Position numbers and translations under genes: made by a program. Of a DNA stretch of 64,000 bases, positions 1-12,700 are shown one piece after another (within the stretch, counting starts at the first letter, position 1; the number at the start of each line of letters is the position of its first letter). The notes beneath the pieces are model-generated. The model was not told the DNA's origin, searched no databases, and saw only the letters and a program-made list of their open reading frames with translations. The DNA is from Haliclystus octoradiatus (Eukaryota > Cnidaria > Staurozoa > Stauromedusae > Haliclystidae): positions 36,945,024-37,009,023 of the forward strand of contig OU744447.1 in the NCBI GenBank assembly GCA_916610825.1, in the 5' to 3' direction.

Positions 1-3000
1 ATAGGTACTATGTCTTCCCAGTAATCAAAGTCATCGCAGTTCATATCACAAATACTTTCATCGTCACTTATACTTTCATCGTCACTCTCATTTTCATCAT
101 AATTTTGTTTAATAAATGAATCATTGGTTTCAATTTCATCAGATGAAACATTTTTTACTGTTGTAGTTGATTCAGTTTTGCTTGGTGCAACTTCAATGTT
201 TGATTTTGTAATTTCAGAAATGTTTGTTGGTTCTACATTTTTAGTTGGGATCTCGTCATCTTCTTCAAAGTCATCATCACCATATTCGTCATTGTCATCT
301 GCGAGTTTTGTATCTTCTGTTGACTGAGTGATATCTTCTTTTTGCTTTTCCACAATTTGATTATCTGCTTCACTGTTGCACATTTCTTTGTTAACATCAA
401 TACAATTTGGAATGGTGAATATTTCATTGTTCTGCTCTTTGATTGAAATGTTTCGTTTTGGTTTGAAAAGACTAAAACAGAGAATAAATTAATTATGAAG
501 ATGAAATCACGATGTGATATATTGTTTTTGGGGCTAAAGATAATATTGGCATCGCTATATTGGTTTGAATACTTAACTATGGGCATCAACAGACTAGTGT
601 CCACTAACACAATTAATTATTTCTATTGCAGAGAGAGTGCTTTATCAGAGAGTTCCTTATATTCAATGTGTCATTCATATCTCATAACATGACTCATGTG
701 CAACTGATCGGATCATAATGACTTCTACTCACTTTTTATTTTCATATGTTGGCGATATATGGACATTTTCACACGCCTGAAGAACAGCTTCAATTCCAGC
801 GGCTTGTTTGATGACATCTGACACTTGACGTTTGACTTCATTAATGGTATCCCAAATACGCTGACTGTCGTCATTAATAGCATCCATTCGAAGCTCATTT
901 GTACCATTATTTGTTTTCATGCGCTTGATATCAATTTTTATATCTTCAACATCGTTATTGATGGATATTATTTCATCACTGTGTTGCTCAATCTGTGGGA
1001 GATTTTGACGTAATGATTTGAGACTATCTTGTATTTCACTTATGCTGTTCTGAATTGATGTTATTTTTTCTTGATTAAATGTTTCTTGTTCAGTTTGGTG
1101 TTTTATTTCTGAAATCATTTTATGTGACTGTGTAAGATTTTGTTGTTCTTTCTTAAATGTTATCATCTCAGTTTTGAGTTCATTGAATAATTGTTTCATA
1201 CTTTGATTTTCAGAGGTTTGATGTTCAAAGGCTGATCTGAGGTCTTTTATTTGTTGTCTCAAATTATTTAATTGTGTTTTTGTCATTTTATCATCACTTT
1301 CCTGAATTGAACATTTTTCATTTAAGTTTGTAATTTTGCTTTTCAGAGCTTTGATTTCATCTATTTGTTGTTGCTTTATATCGTTACTTTTTACGTGAGA
1401 TTGTTCCTTCGTTAATTTAAGTTCATCGCTTAGATCTTTGATACTATTTTCTAATATTTTGATTTTTTCTTTACTATCTGTATTTTCGTTGACAATTTCA
1501 GTATATTTAACTTTGTTATTTTTGTCAAAATTTTCTTTTAAAGTTTTTAAATCGTTCTCCAGTGCTTGGATCTTTTCTCTGATGTTTTTTATTTCATTGT
1601 TGTTAGTATTCATTCCATCAAAGTTGTTTCTTGAGGATAGTTTGATTTCATTTAACTCCTTTTTCATTTTATTCAATACATTCTTGTTGTCAATTTGATC
1701 CATACCTTTGATCTCATTCGCTAGTGTGACTACCTTCTGTTGCATATCGTTGTGATTTTGTTTCAAATCAGATACATTGCCAGATAGACACTCTAGGTCA
1801 TTTTTAATTTTTGCATTCTCAATGTCAGATAAAGAAGACTTTTTATTTTCATTATTTTTTATATTCAGCTGAACGCTTGAAACTTTTTCATTGATATCTT
1901 CAATTTTTTCAAACAGTTTATTAATTGATTCTTTCGATTGGATGTTATTAATTTTAGAATTTTCTTCAATTTCAGACTTGGTATCCATCATTTGATTAGT
2001 CAATTTTATATCTAAATTAAAAATTGATCTCTCGTGTTCTTCGTTTATAGATACAGAATGATTTTCGTTCGTAAGATTTCTCTGATGCTCTTGGTTTCCC
2101 TCGATGATTTCTAGTCGTGTGTTGATATTTCCCGCAATTTTATGATTATCGTTTTCATTTTTCAAGTTTTCATCAACTATTTCTGCTTGTGTTTTAATAA
2201 TATGTTTAACCTGTTTCTGAATTTCTGTTATAGTTTTTGCTGAATGATCTTGTGTAATTTTGAGCTGTGATATATCATTTTGGTGTTTCAATGAGATATT
2301 TTCCAATTGAGAAGAAGTAACGGCTTTCGCATCATTGTTAAATTTAGTATCATCATTAGTTGGTGTTTTGTTAATAGCGTCCAGTTTGATTTGAAATGAA
2401 TTTTTGACATCAGCCATGGCAGTTTCAACTTCATTTTTTATGTTTATTGATGTTTCATCGTTAAATACAAATTGTTTTATTTCTTTAATGTCATCTTTGA
2501 CGGTGTTTAGATTGTCAACAAGCTTATTGAATTCACTAATGCCATTTTTGTAATTATTAGTTGTTACTTTTGCATCTTTTTTAAGTTGTTTAATATCGTC
2601 ATCATGTGTTTGAAGCTTGATTTTAATATTCTTGATTTCGTCAGTGACTGATTGATGGTCTTTGATAATTTCAATGATTTGATTTTTGAGAGTTTCAATA
2701 TCATCAATTGAAGCTGCGTCATTATTTTGCAGTTTGGCAAATTGATCAACGACATCATGCAATTCTGTTTGGTATTGGTGCATTTCGTTTTTAATGTATC
2801 TCTCAACGTAAAGGGCACTTTCAACGTGCTTCTCGTTTAAACGAATGACTTTTTGCAGTTTTTGATGGTTGAAATTAGCAATGCGGTGAACTCTTGTATG
2901 CAGACGATTGATTTCGCTTTTAAAGTGATTGAATTTTTTTTCGTAGTTTACTGCGTTTTTTGCTTTTCTGTAACGCTCTATGATTCCACCTGTATCTTTC

Positions 3001-5720
3001 TCCAATTTATTGCATCTTTTTTCAAGGAGATCATTGTTGATGTTTAAGCTTTCAATTTTTACCAAAAGTTCTTCGGTTATATCATTGCTACTTTTCTGCT
3101 TTGTCAAAAGGTCTTCACATTTTTGATTTAGATTTTTTTGTTGAGCAAGAATCTTTTTTCTTCCATCTTCAAAAGATTTTTTAATTATTTCTTGTTTATT
3201 TGCAAATGCTTGATGGTCTGCTTCCATTGCTTCAACGTGGTGTGAAATATCATTTTGATCTGCAAATGATTTGTTCAATTCCTCGATGGCGTTTTGAGTT
3301 TTAATAATAGCGCAATGATTTTCTTCTGTTCTTTTGAGCATTGCTTTTTTATGCTGCTGCACTTTTTCATCAACTTTGAACAAATTCTTTGAAAATTCAT
3401 CAATCTTTTCAAGGTTTTGGTTAAATTTGCTATCATTTTCTAATCTGCGTTCTTCATTGCTGGTCTTGAGTGCTTCAATTCTAGCAAGAAATTTTTGATT
3501 GTGTTCTTCAATGATTGCATTTTTCACCGTCATTCTATGCTCAATTTGACGAAATCTGTTGTAACAATTGTCTTGCAACTTTTCAAAGTTCTTTTCGTTA
3601 TATGCTGTTTCTGTTTTCAAAGAAATGACTTCTTCGTTAACTTGATTTAAAAGATATTTTTCATTACTAAAATCATCATATCTCTCATCGGAATAACACT
3701 TGCCAGGCATATCACTACGACCTAACAGAAAAAGAGTTAGAGCCTGTTAGTGTTATACATTTTTGACTTTTAAAAAATGTTTTTAAAATTTCCATTGAAA
3801 TTATAATCTATTTTGTGATATTATTATAAATGCTTTACCCCATTTTTTCAAGTAAATTAATTAGTTATTTATAAATTTACTTGAAATATTCAAAGTAGGG
3901 ATAGTTAGTTCAATGATTGATGAAATGCCGCCTATGATATATTTATGTGGCTTTCATATACATGCCCAATTCACTAGAAAATATTTTTTTAGGCATTATA
4001 TCCAGGTGGTGGCTGCTATAGACAGGTGGTCGTTATAGAAGGTTTGAGTGTACTTCACTCACAGTTGGAAAACAAATGACCAAAAATTCTGTCCATATAC
4101 ATGACCATTGATTACACAAGTGATCTGTTGTAAAGGTTTCCCTATTTCTATTTGATGTATATAATATATCTAGCGATAACAGCTGTACTTTCATGTATCT
4201 TAGCTGATTTCATAGTACAATATAATGTGCATTCCCTGTTTGTTGTGGTCCGTTTCATAAATAAGTGGTCACTTTTAGAGGTTTTTATTTGACACCTAGA
4301 CACCTAGACATAGTCAAATTTTATTATCAACATTCTTGTAATTCCCCCTTTTGGTCGATAGAGATGGCCTATTTAGTTTTATCCGGTTCTATCTACTCTT
4401 CAGCAAGGCTCTATTTTGAATATATACAGTATGGATTCTAGCCTGCGTGCAGACTCGAAATGTTTCTAAGCTAAACAGCGTTTTGCTTCTTCGCCCTGGC
4501 TATATGGATTCTGATTCTTACGTAAATAAGCCAATATATTTTGATCACATATGAAAATGTAATATAATAACTCTTCTATGAATTGGTTGACACATTTCTA
4601 CATTTAGTGATTAATAATGTGCAATTTTATTTTGTAGAAATAGTAAGCGCGGGAAAACATGGACCTGGTTCAATTATCATTTCAATGTCACGTGGACAAT
4701 AACAACAAATTCAAACTTTCAATTTTCAAAATTGTAATCATATAAATTGAAATTAAAAGTATCTCTACGTGATTTGAAATGGATTTATTTATGTTACAAT
4801 GGAAAAAATAAACGCGGAAAATGTATGTACAATAATTGTAATTTCTGATTCATTATTGTTTAAAATTTTTTGTATAAATTTGTGTGCTTTTAAATTTAAT
4901 TATGAATTAAAATCATTGTATTTTGCAATCTCACTATTATTTTAATTGCCTTCGTATTGATTTGTTATGAATTTAATTAGCGATACATTGTAAGTTTAGA
5001 TATTTTCTTACGTGAATTTGACGTAGTCTTTGTTTGTCTACACTTGTCGCTATGTATTTGATTATTCTTATTCGTGTATATTTCGCTAGCTTTGATTTGA
5101 TAGAATCACGGCCATTTGTAACATTTGACTGTCTTTGCATTTGATGAAATTAAAGTTAGAGTTCTTGTATTACAAGTATGGTATAACGGATTGTAATATC
5201 GTGTCTGTTGGTATTTGAATTGTAAAGACTTGTTACAATTTATTGTCGATCTATTTATCGATAGTTATTTCAAATTGCTTTGTTATAATATTTAAAAGAC
5301 TTTAGATGCCAGCTACAATTAGTAAATTGATGAGGATATAACTTTAAATTGTGAATTACTTTAATTGATTGAATTCTAGCAAATGTCTACGGCTGGTTTT
5401 CATTTTAAATACATTTTTAATTAAAGCTCTGAAGCCTCGGATTTGCAAGGATAATTATAGTAAACGATTATCTAATATCGTTTCGAGTCGCAACACCTAA
5501 AATAGTATTTACTATGTAATTTAAATTTGAATATTATGTTTTACTTACGATTGTATATATAATTATACCATTCTCTCTTTCTCTGTTCTCCTTCTGCTGC
5601 CCTAATTGGCTCACGTCCGATGAAATCGTATTCATCCTGCTTTCTCATCTTTAATCCCTCCAAATATCGGTCATCATCCATTCTACTCCGATTAGGAAGA
5701 CGATATATCGTTGAAGTCAT
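1..5720 (-). CDS. Long coiled-coil protein, left copy (5' part, three exons visible)
   Basis: Three exons are visible on the minus strand: 5720-5549 (57 codons plus one base, ATG at 5720), 3721-733, and 471 to the window edge. Donors CAATC|GTAAGT and AAAAA|GTGAGT and acceptors TTAG|GTCG and TTTTAG|TCTT keep one open frame across all junctions. Exon 2 gives about 995 residues of almost pure heptad-like, Lys/Glu/Asn/Ile-rich sequence, so a long coiled coil or filament-type protein is likely. Exon 3 begins an acidic, probably disordered tail. Compared with the right copy (51844-60090) I count roughly 50 amino-acid differences in about 995 and no frameshift or stop, so this copy looks functional. 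I do not recognise the family and assign no function. The 3' exons lie outside the window. Confidence 0.82.
3971..4053. repeat. Remnant of the CCACCTGTCTATAG dispersed element (left arm intron 1)
   Basis: Two AGGTGGT blocks and a 3' 'AGGTTTGAGTGTA' end match the dispersed element seen at 21671, 27222 and 62255. The same remnant occurs in the right arm at about 53538-53630, so it was present before the duplication. Confidence 0.6.
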
Positions 5721-5818
5721 ATTTGATCGACAAATTGATCAAAATCTCTCTTCGTATAATTCACGGCTTATCAGCTCAGGAATTTATCGTAAAATGAATT
5801 AGCGAGATCGGACACTCT

Positions 5819-5826
5819 TATTTATA
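5819..5826 (-). promoter_or_regulatory. TATA-like box of left coiled-coil gene
   Basis: TATAAATA on the minus strand lies about 100 bp upstream of the ATG at 5720. The identical motif sits at 51738-51745 in the right arm, so both copies carry the core promoter. Homology between the arms ends about 140 bp further upstream. Confidence 0.5.
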
Positions 5827-5963
5827 GTAAATCAATCATGACGCATGGATTAATTGATTTTTACCTAATTTAGAACAGTTTTTTATCTCGTGAACTGTAA
5901 TATGACGTCACGATTCATTGTGTCATGGAAACCATGTAAAATGATATTTTCCATAATGGCGGA

Positions 5964-6702
5964 TATAAGAAAAAGAATTTCGCAAATTTTATCAAAAACT
6001 AACAATTTTAATACCTTTTATCGCGACATATGGTTGAAGATAGGAACTAAAATTTAAAAATTAACCGAACACTTAAATAAACACTGCTTGAGCAGTTGAA
6101 TTCTAAGCTTGTAAAAGTAAATGAAAGTAGAAATATAAGCAACAACATTTTTACTAGAAAAGTGGGCGTTTACTCATTGTTGTGAATATTAATTTACCCA
6201 GCAAATTTATTTCCATATCCCTGGAATAGAAATGCCATCTAATGTATAGTTATAAGTAGCGGTAGACTAGATAGATGAAATGTGATCAATAATATCTTCA
6301 AAAATCTTTTCGAAATATCTAATTAATTTTCACTGAAATCGTCGGGACAGTAGGGGTTCACTCCATCCTATTTCAGGGATACACAGCCGAAAAAGAAAAC
6401 CTCATTGTATGACAATAATTGTTGCTTTATTATTTTTCTTCCAAGCCCCTTTCGGAAGGGGGTAACCACATGGAAACTCTTTGTGTTACCACTGTGTCCA
6501 GATATCCTAGCCTAACCTAAAAATAGAATACAAAAATGTCCTCATTTTATTCCTAATACTTCTATTCATTTATAATGGAGTAATATATTGATACATTTGG
6601 CTAAAAGTGTTCGAAGAAATATTTACAATAAAAATTATTACAATACATCAACAACTAATTATTAATATCAAATTATAAATAGCTGTTGTTTTTATGTGTT
6701 TA
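5964..6702. other. Spacer and 3' UTR of the DOK-like gene
   Basis: No gene is visible. AATAAA on the minus strand at 6551-6546, about 150 bp past the stop codon at 6703, is a good poly(A) signal for the DOK-like gene. The coiled-coil gene's upstream region and this 3' end lie tail-to-promoter. Confidence 0.5.
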
Positions 6703-9700
6703 TTATACAGAATCTCTTGGCGGAGAAGATTTAAAAAGTTTTAATGATAATTTACGTAATAAAGCCCCTGGTACGCCATTCTCAGAAGACATGTAACTGA
6801 CAGATGAAAATAATACATCCTGTTGCATTAGTTGATCAATTGTAACAGAATCACATGATTCAGGGCGACGTAAACCAATAGAGCTTGTACTACAACGACG
6901 ATGACGTTGTGTTGTTTGTGGAATATGTGATAAACTTGAAGCACTTGTTAAACGAGGACGATGTGGCAAAGTTTGAGTTGATTGTGTTGGATCTTCTGCA
7001 ACAACGTCTAAACAATCTTGTAAGGATGGATCTGAACATGAAAACTGTCGCACAAGAACCTAAAACCAAATAATTCAATATTAGGAAATATCTCTCTCAA
7101 GACAAAACATATATCTGAAGTCCTGAAGGACACTATGAATCGTAAAACAAGTGAATATCCTGTGAAAAATCTGTGATGTCAAAATCTGCCTGTGAAAATC
7201 ACATGAAAAAAATAATCACATGAAAAAAAGCCTGTGAAAATCGCTCTTTTCACAGGTTATTTACATATTCAAACTCAGTTAGAAAACTGTGAAATCTATT
7301 TGAATTTCACAGGATATTCATAGGTTTAAATTCATAGTGGGACGCTTTTATTACAGTCATCTTGTAAATAACCTGCAACACAGGCAGACTTTGTCTTTGT
7401 ATAGTTAGCCTACGCATCACTATGAATTTTGAAAATCTGAAAACCTACTGAAAACATACTAAAAACTTATTGAATAGGCAACTGAATTGGGATTTTGAAT
7501 TTCAAGGTGCGTTTCAGTAGTTTTTCAGTAGAATGAGAAAAATCTAGATTTAAGTGTATGTGAATTCCAGTATGGTTTCAGTGCCCAATCACCTTCCAGT
7601 ATGTTTTCGGTAGGTTTTCAGTAGCTATTCAGCATATCCAATAATCGTAGTGCATGTATAGCCTATATAGCACCGAGTATCGAGTACTTGAAACCAATCT
7701 GCACAGCTTTATCCAACATGGATAAAAAACCAAATACAGTTCAAAAAAAAGTTTAACAATTCCATAAACGAGTTTGTTACTATACCTTCCTGTTGCTTAA
7801 ATCCATTGAGCGTGCCTCTAGTAGATCTTCAGCAGTCTCTATATCACCATCTTCCGACAAGGCAGAGCTAGTACGTGTTAACTTCTTAAAATCATTTCCC
7901 AGAGGGTTACCAAGATTATGTGATAAACCCAACGTATTTGATCTTTGACCACTGTGTAATCGAGATACAGGTACTTTGCTTGATATGGTCGCTGGGGCAG
8001 ATCGTCTATTCGACAAAGGTACTGGTTCAGCTAAACGGGGAGGAGGAACAGGTGGTAGGCTTGTATTTGCATCCCCGTAGCCTATATCAATGGATGTAAT
8101 TGAGGGTCGCGGTTGTAGCGGAGGTGGAGAAATGACGTATGGGCGTTCTGCAACTAGTTTAACTGGACACCTTTCAGGGATTGGAGGAGCATTTAATGGG
8201 GCTGTAACCATGTTATTCTTAGGGGGTAAAGGAGGTGGTTGCTGTTGCAAGTCCCTATTCATTGACTTTGTATTTACTGTGTATGATGTATCCATTCCAT
8301 ATGATCTAGTTGCTGTTAAGGGTCTTGGTGTAAACATTTCATCATGCAAAGAGACAAACTGTGTCAGCTTAGCAAGTCTTTGACGATCAGCACTGCTGTT
8401 TTCATCGATAGAATGCGATGGCTTTGAATGTTGTGCATCAAGTCTAGCTGGTAGAGAGACTTTTCTTGATTGTTCTAGGAAGTCTTCAGATGAACTTCTT
8501 GGTATCTGTGGCTTAGTAATTTCAGAATCAGGACGTGTATCACTGTGTGTTCTTTCAACGGGAAATGAACATCTAATGCATGTACCGTCAAGTCCTGATG
8601 AGTCAACTGTTACTCGACGTTGCTTCACTATATCAATTTGTGGTTCAACGGATGGTAACGGGACATCGGACATGCTACGTAATCTCATCAATCCTCGATT
8701 TTGTATTATTATTTCAGCATTAGAGTCTTCAATAATTTGTTCAAGCTTTGATCTACTAGCTGAGATGGGTGAAATAGGTGGCGGTGTGATTGGTTCAACA
8801 GGTGGTGGTAATTCATTAAATGTTTTATTGTCTCCTCCTTTGACAGACAAATTATGTTTTTCAGATGATAAATCGATTGAATTAGTAACATTAGTATGTT
8901 TACTTTTATTATTACCAAAATATTTTTTATCAGAGAATTTCTGTGGATCAGACATTTCTGCTTGTAATTTCATTAATAAATCTTTTGCGGCGTTAGGTGA
9001 CATATTCATTGATTCACGATTAGTTTGTGTTGAATCCTGTTCATCGGGTATAATTTGTAAATAATAGTTAAGAGATGTATCTTCTTCTGTTGATGGAGCA
9101 GATTTTGATTTGTTATGATCAACCGTTTGATTTCTTGAACTATGGTCAACAAATACGTCTTCGAGGTCTGGATCTAGTGAAGATGACGAACAATCACTTG
9201 GACGTTTATTGCCATGGTAGCCTAATGACATATGATTGGTTGTAGATTTACGGGCTCTCGGCGATGATCTTTGATTGAGAGGTGATGATAAATGTTTTTC
9301 ATCAAACCCACTGTCTCCTCCGCTAGATGATTTAGCTATCTTAGGTGGGCTATTTGGTATTTTAAATTGATCTTGCTGGCGTTCTTCTAGTGGCGCATTA
9401 GGTTGTTCAATTGCTTGTTTTATTCCACTAATTATTTCTGAACAGTGATTAGATTGGAATGTTAGCTGACCCTCTCCAAAATGACATTTTCTAAAAAAAA
9501 TTTAAAAAAATAAAAAATGTAAAAAACAATCGATATACATCATAATGAATAATTTATTTGAAAAAGAATGATCCAGTAGAAGCCATTTGATATGTTCTAG
9601 GATTTCAGAAGACTAAACCTTTAATCATACCCTGGTCTTGTATGACCTTCGCTTGGTCAATTGACTAACAAATCATCAATGTATCCTACCTTCCAGTTTG

Positions 9701-12700
9701 AAAGGTAACTCTTTGTCTTTTTGCGTCCCACATGTATCCACGTAGACGTGATAACGGCCAACTAAGTATGTCTTCGTTAGTACCAGGTGTATTAAGGTAT
9801 ATACGCGTACCAGATATCCTTAAGCCGTATTGACCTTTGAGATTATTTGCCTCTGCCAATGGTGTACTGATTGTATTTACTTCATAGCTGTGGTATTCTA
9901 TTAAAACAAAATAGGACATAACATTCATAAACGGTCCCTGTTTGTCGGTTCATGAAATGTTATTTTTGCTTTGTCATGAACTATTCATAAAATGTTCAAA
10001 AAATTCATAAAACTGTTTATGGACAGCCCCTGCAAAAAACAGTTCTGGAGTTCATAAACAGTTCATGAACTCCTGAACTGTTTTTCGCAGGGGAGTTCAT
10101 GAATAGTTTAGGAACTCCTGAACTGTTTTTCGCAGGGGAGTTCACAAAATTGACCAGTTGGTCATCTCAGGCTTGATAAATATCCACATAATAACCTCGC
10201 CAGACCTCGGTCATTATCAGCCAATATTCATTTCACCTTCTATCAAAAACTGTTAATTATTACTTATTGTTAATTTCCTAAACATAATATTACGTAAATG
10301 ACAATTAATGTTAACTTTATTGTTCACATTGGTAGATTGCGTATAATTTCAATGTTTTAGAAAATTGGAAAATGATGAAAAATAACCTCAACAGATATTG
10401 GAATTACATTAATGAAAATCTCTGAGATACCAATACATTGAAATTACTTGCACGTATACAGGTAGGACCCTAATGGGGCAATGACCATTTAACCAATGTT
10501 TTTAATAAAACCCAAAAAACATCACTAGACAGTGAGTATTATCATTTTGTGCAAGGAAAGGCATCATTCTGTCAAATGCAGTTAAATAATTAATCAATTT
10601 AATACCAGCTATGTAAAATCATATTTACCACAATTTTCTAACATGCCAGAATTTCCGTTTAAATCTTGTCCATCTTCATTCAAACTAACAAATACCGTAC
10701 CATCTTTACTCATTGACGGACTACCTTGCAGCGTTGCACGAGAGGCATTTCTATTTGGTGAACCCTGTTCTTCTTTACAGGTTGCTAATACATTAATCCA
10801 TTCTACCATTAAATGTTTATTTTCGCATGCAAGCATTAGAGTCATTGGCATAGATGAAATAATTTCAAACGCATAACGTTTTGACCTTGATGTTGTGTTT
10901 TGACCAACATGTTTTACTATATCAAGATCATAACGTTGCCGTAAGATTTTTAATGACGCATCTTTGTATTCTTCAAATGTTAATGCTTGCGATGTTTTCA
11001 TTGACTTGAGAAGAAAGTAACCAGATTGCCATGGCTATAAGAAAATAAAAATATTATATTTTAATGTATTTCTTAAGGGGCAAACAACTTTGAAATCCTC
11101 TATTTATTTTGTTTAAATTTTGATAGCAGAAATCAAACTCGTTTGCATGGGAGAGGCCTTGTGTTACAAGCTCAACAAAGATCTCAAATGAATCAAATAC
11201 ATTATATTTGCCTGATGATTTTCAACGGCGCCAACTATAATAATTACTATTTTCAAAATCCAACAAATATTTTCTTCTTCAAGAAGCCTAACTTTTTATT
11301 CAAAAATTTAAAAAAAATTAAAAAAGAGGCAAGTGATGTGATCAAAGTTTGATATAGCCTACCTGTGAATTTCACTCTATATATCCGAATTTGAACTTGC
11401 ACTCTGTACGTTCAGAATCGCATGCATGTTTATATTGTGATTCTCGTTATTGTTTTTTATTATTATTATTACTAGGCCTATTATTAATTAGGGAGGATTA
11501 GCTCAGACGGCAGAGCAACCGAACTTCAGATCGGATCATATCTGATCGACTGTGGTTCAAATCCCCCTAAGGTCAACTCAACCTTGACTTTATCTGAAAC
11601 ATCAAATGAGTACCATTTGAGGATGGCGGATGGAATGGTCCAGAGGGAATTGCATTGTGAGTAGCTGCGGCGCATCGTTGCGCATTGACAATCAAGTCCT
11701 ATCTGCCATGAAATCTGTTGAAATCGATCTGCAGTGGCGCGACTGAGATCAACAAAGAGCGTTTAAAATCATTGCTCCCAGCGAAAAAGCCACTCATCTA
11801 GAAATAGAGGAGTGGTACGGGTGCCTTTGGTAGGGCGACACCGTCTACATTACATTACTATTATTATATGTTACAACGAAGAGCTAATATATACTAATTT
11901 CTCTTTGTTCGTATTTGAGAACAATTCAATTACTATAGCACATAGTTTGTTGGATGCTTTGGCTGCTTTATTAATCTTGATGTTCTTCTTAAATGATCTT
12001 TATTGCCTGCCTCTTTTTATTTCTTCCTGTCACTTCCTGGCATCCTCCTCGTCCATGCATCTCTTATTGTTTCTGTGTCGAAAACTTGAAATTCGAAGCC
12101 ATGACTGACATTGATTGTTGCTAAGCTTGATTCAAAATTAAGCTCATGTTGCCGCTTTAACACTGGTGCAGCTTACTCCTTTTATAATTCATCTTCAGAT
12201 GAGGTGTCCTAGATGTGTAAGAGGTTTGTCATCATAGGGGACAGATAGAGCAGGTTTCCCTTTCAATGTTTATAAATATTTTCTCAAATTTGTTTGACAG
12301 ACGTTGTGCGGTTAGCTAGTGTGCTGTAAAGTTTTGAGTAAAATTATATTTAAGCGGTCTATACATATTTATAATTTTTATTGCGTTTTCATTGCTTTTC
12401 TCCAATTGGCAGTGTACAGTCGAGGTGTTGAACTGATCAAAACTACTATGCCCAAGGGAGGCTTCAGAGAGGTCCTCGTCGGAGATTCTGACCCCCCTCA
12501 TTGGGGCAGAAGGTTTTGACTGTCAGGGAAATTTGAACATTTTCATAATTATTTTAATATTTTCTACAGATAGCCTTGTCGGAATAGTTAGCATACTTAT
12601 CGGGGAAATTCTGATGCCCCCTGGCTGTGTGTCAATATTGGTTGTGTGATTGCCCCTAGAGAATTGCCGAAAAACTCTGGCAGAGTTAACAACAGGTCCG

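Larger units (their letters stand above)
1..5963. repeat. Left arm of a large inverted duplication
   Basis: This stretch is, read on the minus strand, near-identical to 51605-57651. Base 1 pairs with base 57651, and homology stops near 5963/51605 just upstream of the shared promoter. It carries the promoter, exon 1, intron 1, exon 2, intron 2 and part of exon 3 of a coiled-coil gene. The arms differ by scattered substitutions, a 6-bp and a 3-bp in-frame coding indel and a block of about 75 bp in intron 1 present only in the right arm. The left arm continues beyond the window. A true segmental duplication and an assembly or haplotype artefact are both possible. Confidence 0.93.

Noticed and set aside
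2853..3047. Antisense open frames within the coiled-coil exons (also 1438, 54398, 55951 and others)
   Set aside because: They are shadows of the long sense frame, which alone has consistent splice sites and is conserved between the arms.
11491..11580. tRNA gene at the head of the SINE
   Set aside because: Box A and B are present, but the same head is joined to the same 290-bp body at three loci, two with clear target duplications, so it is a SINE.
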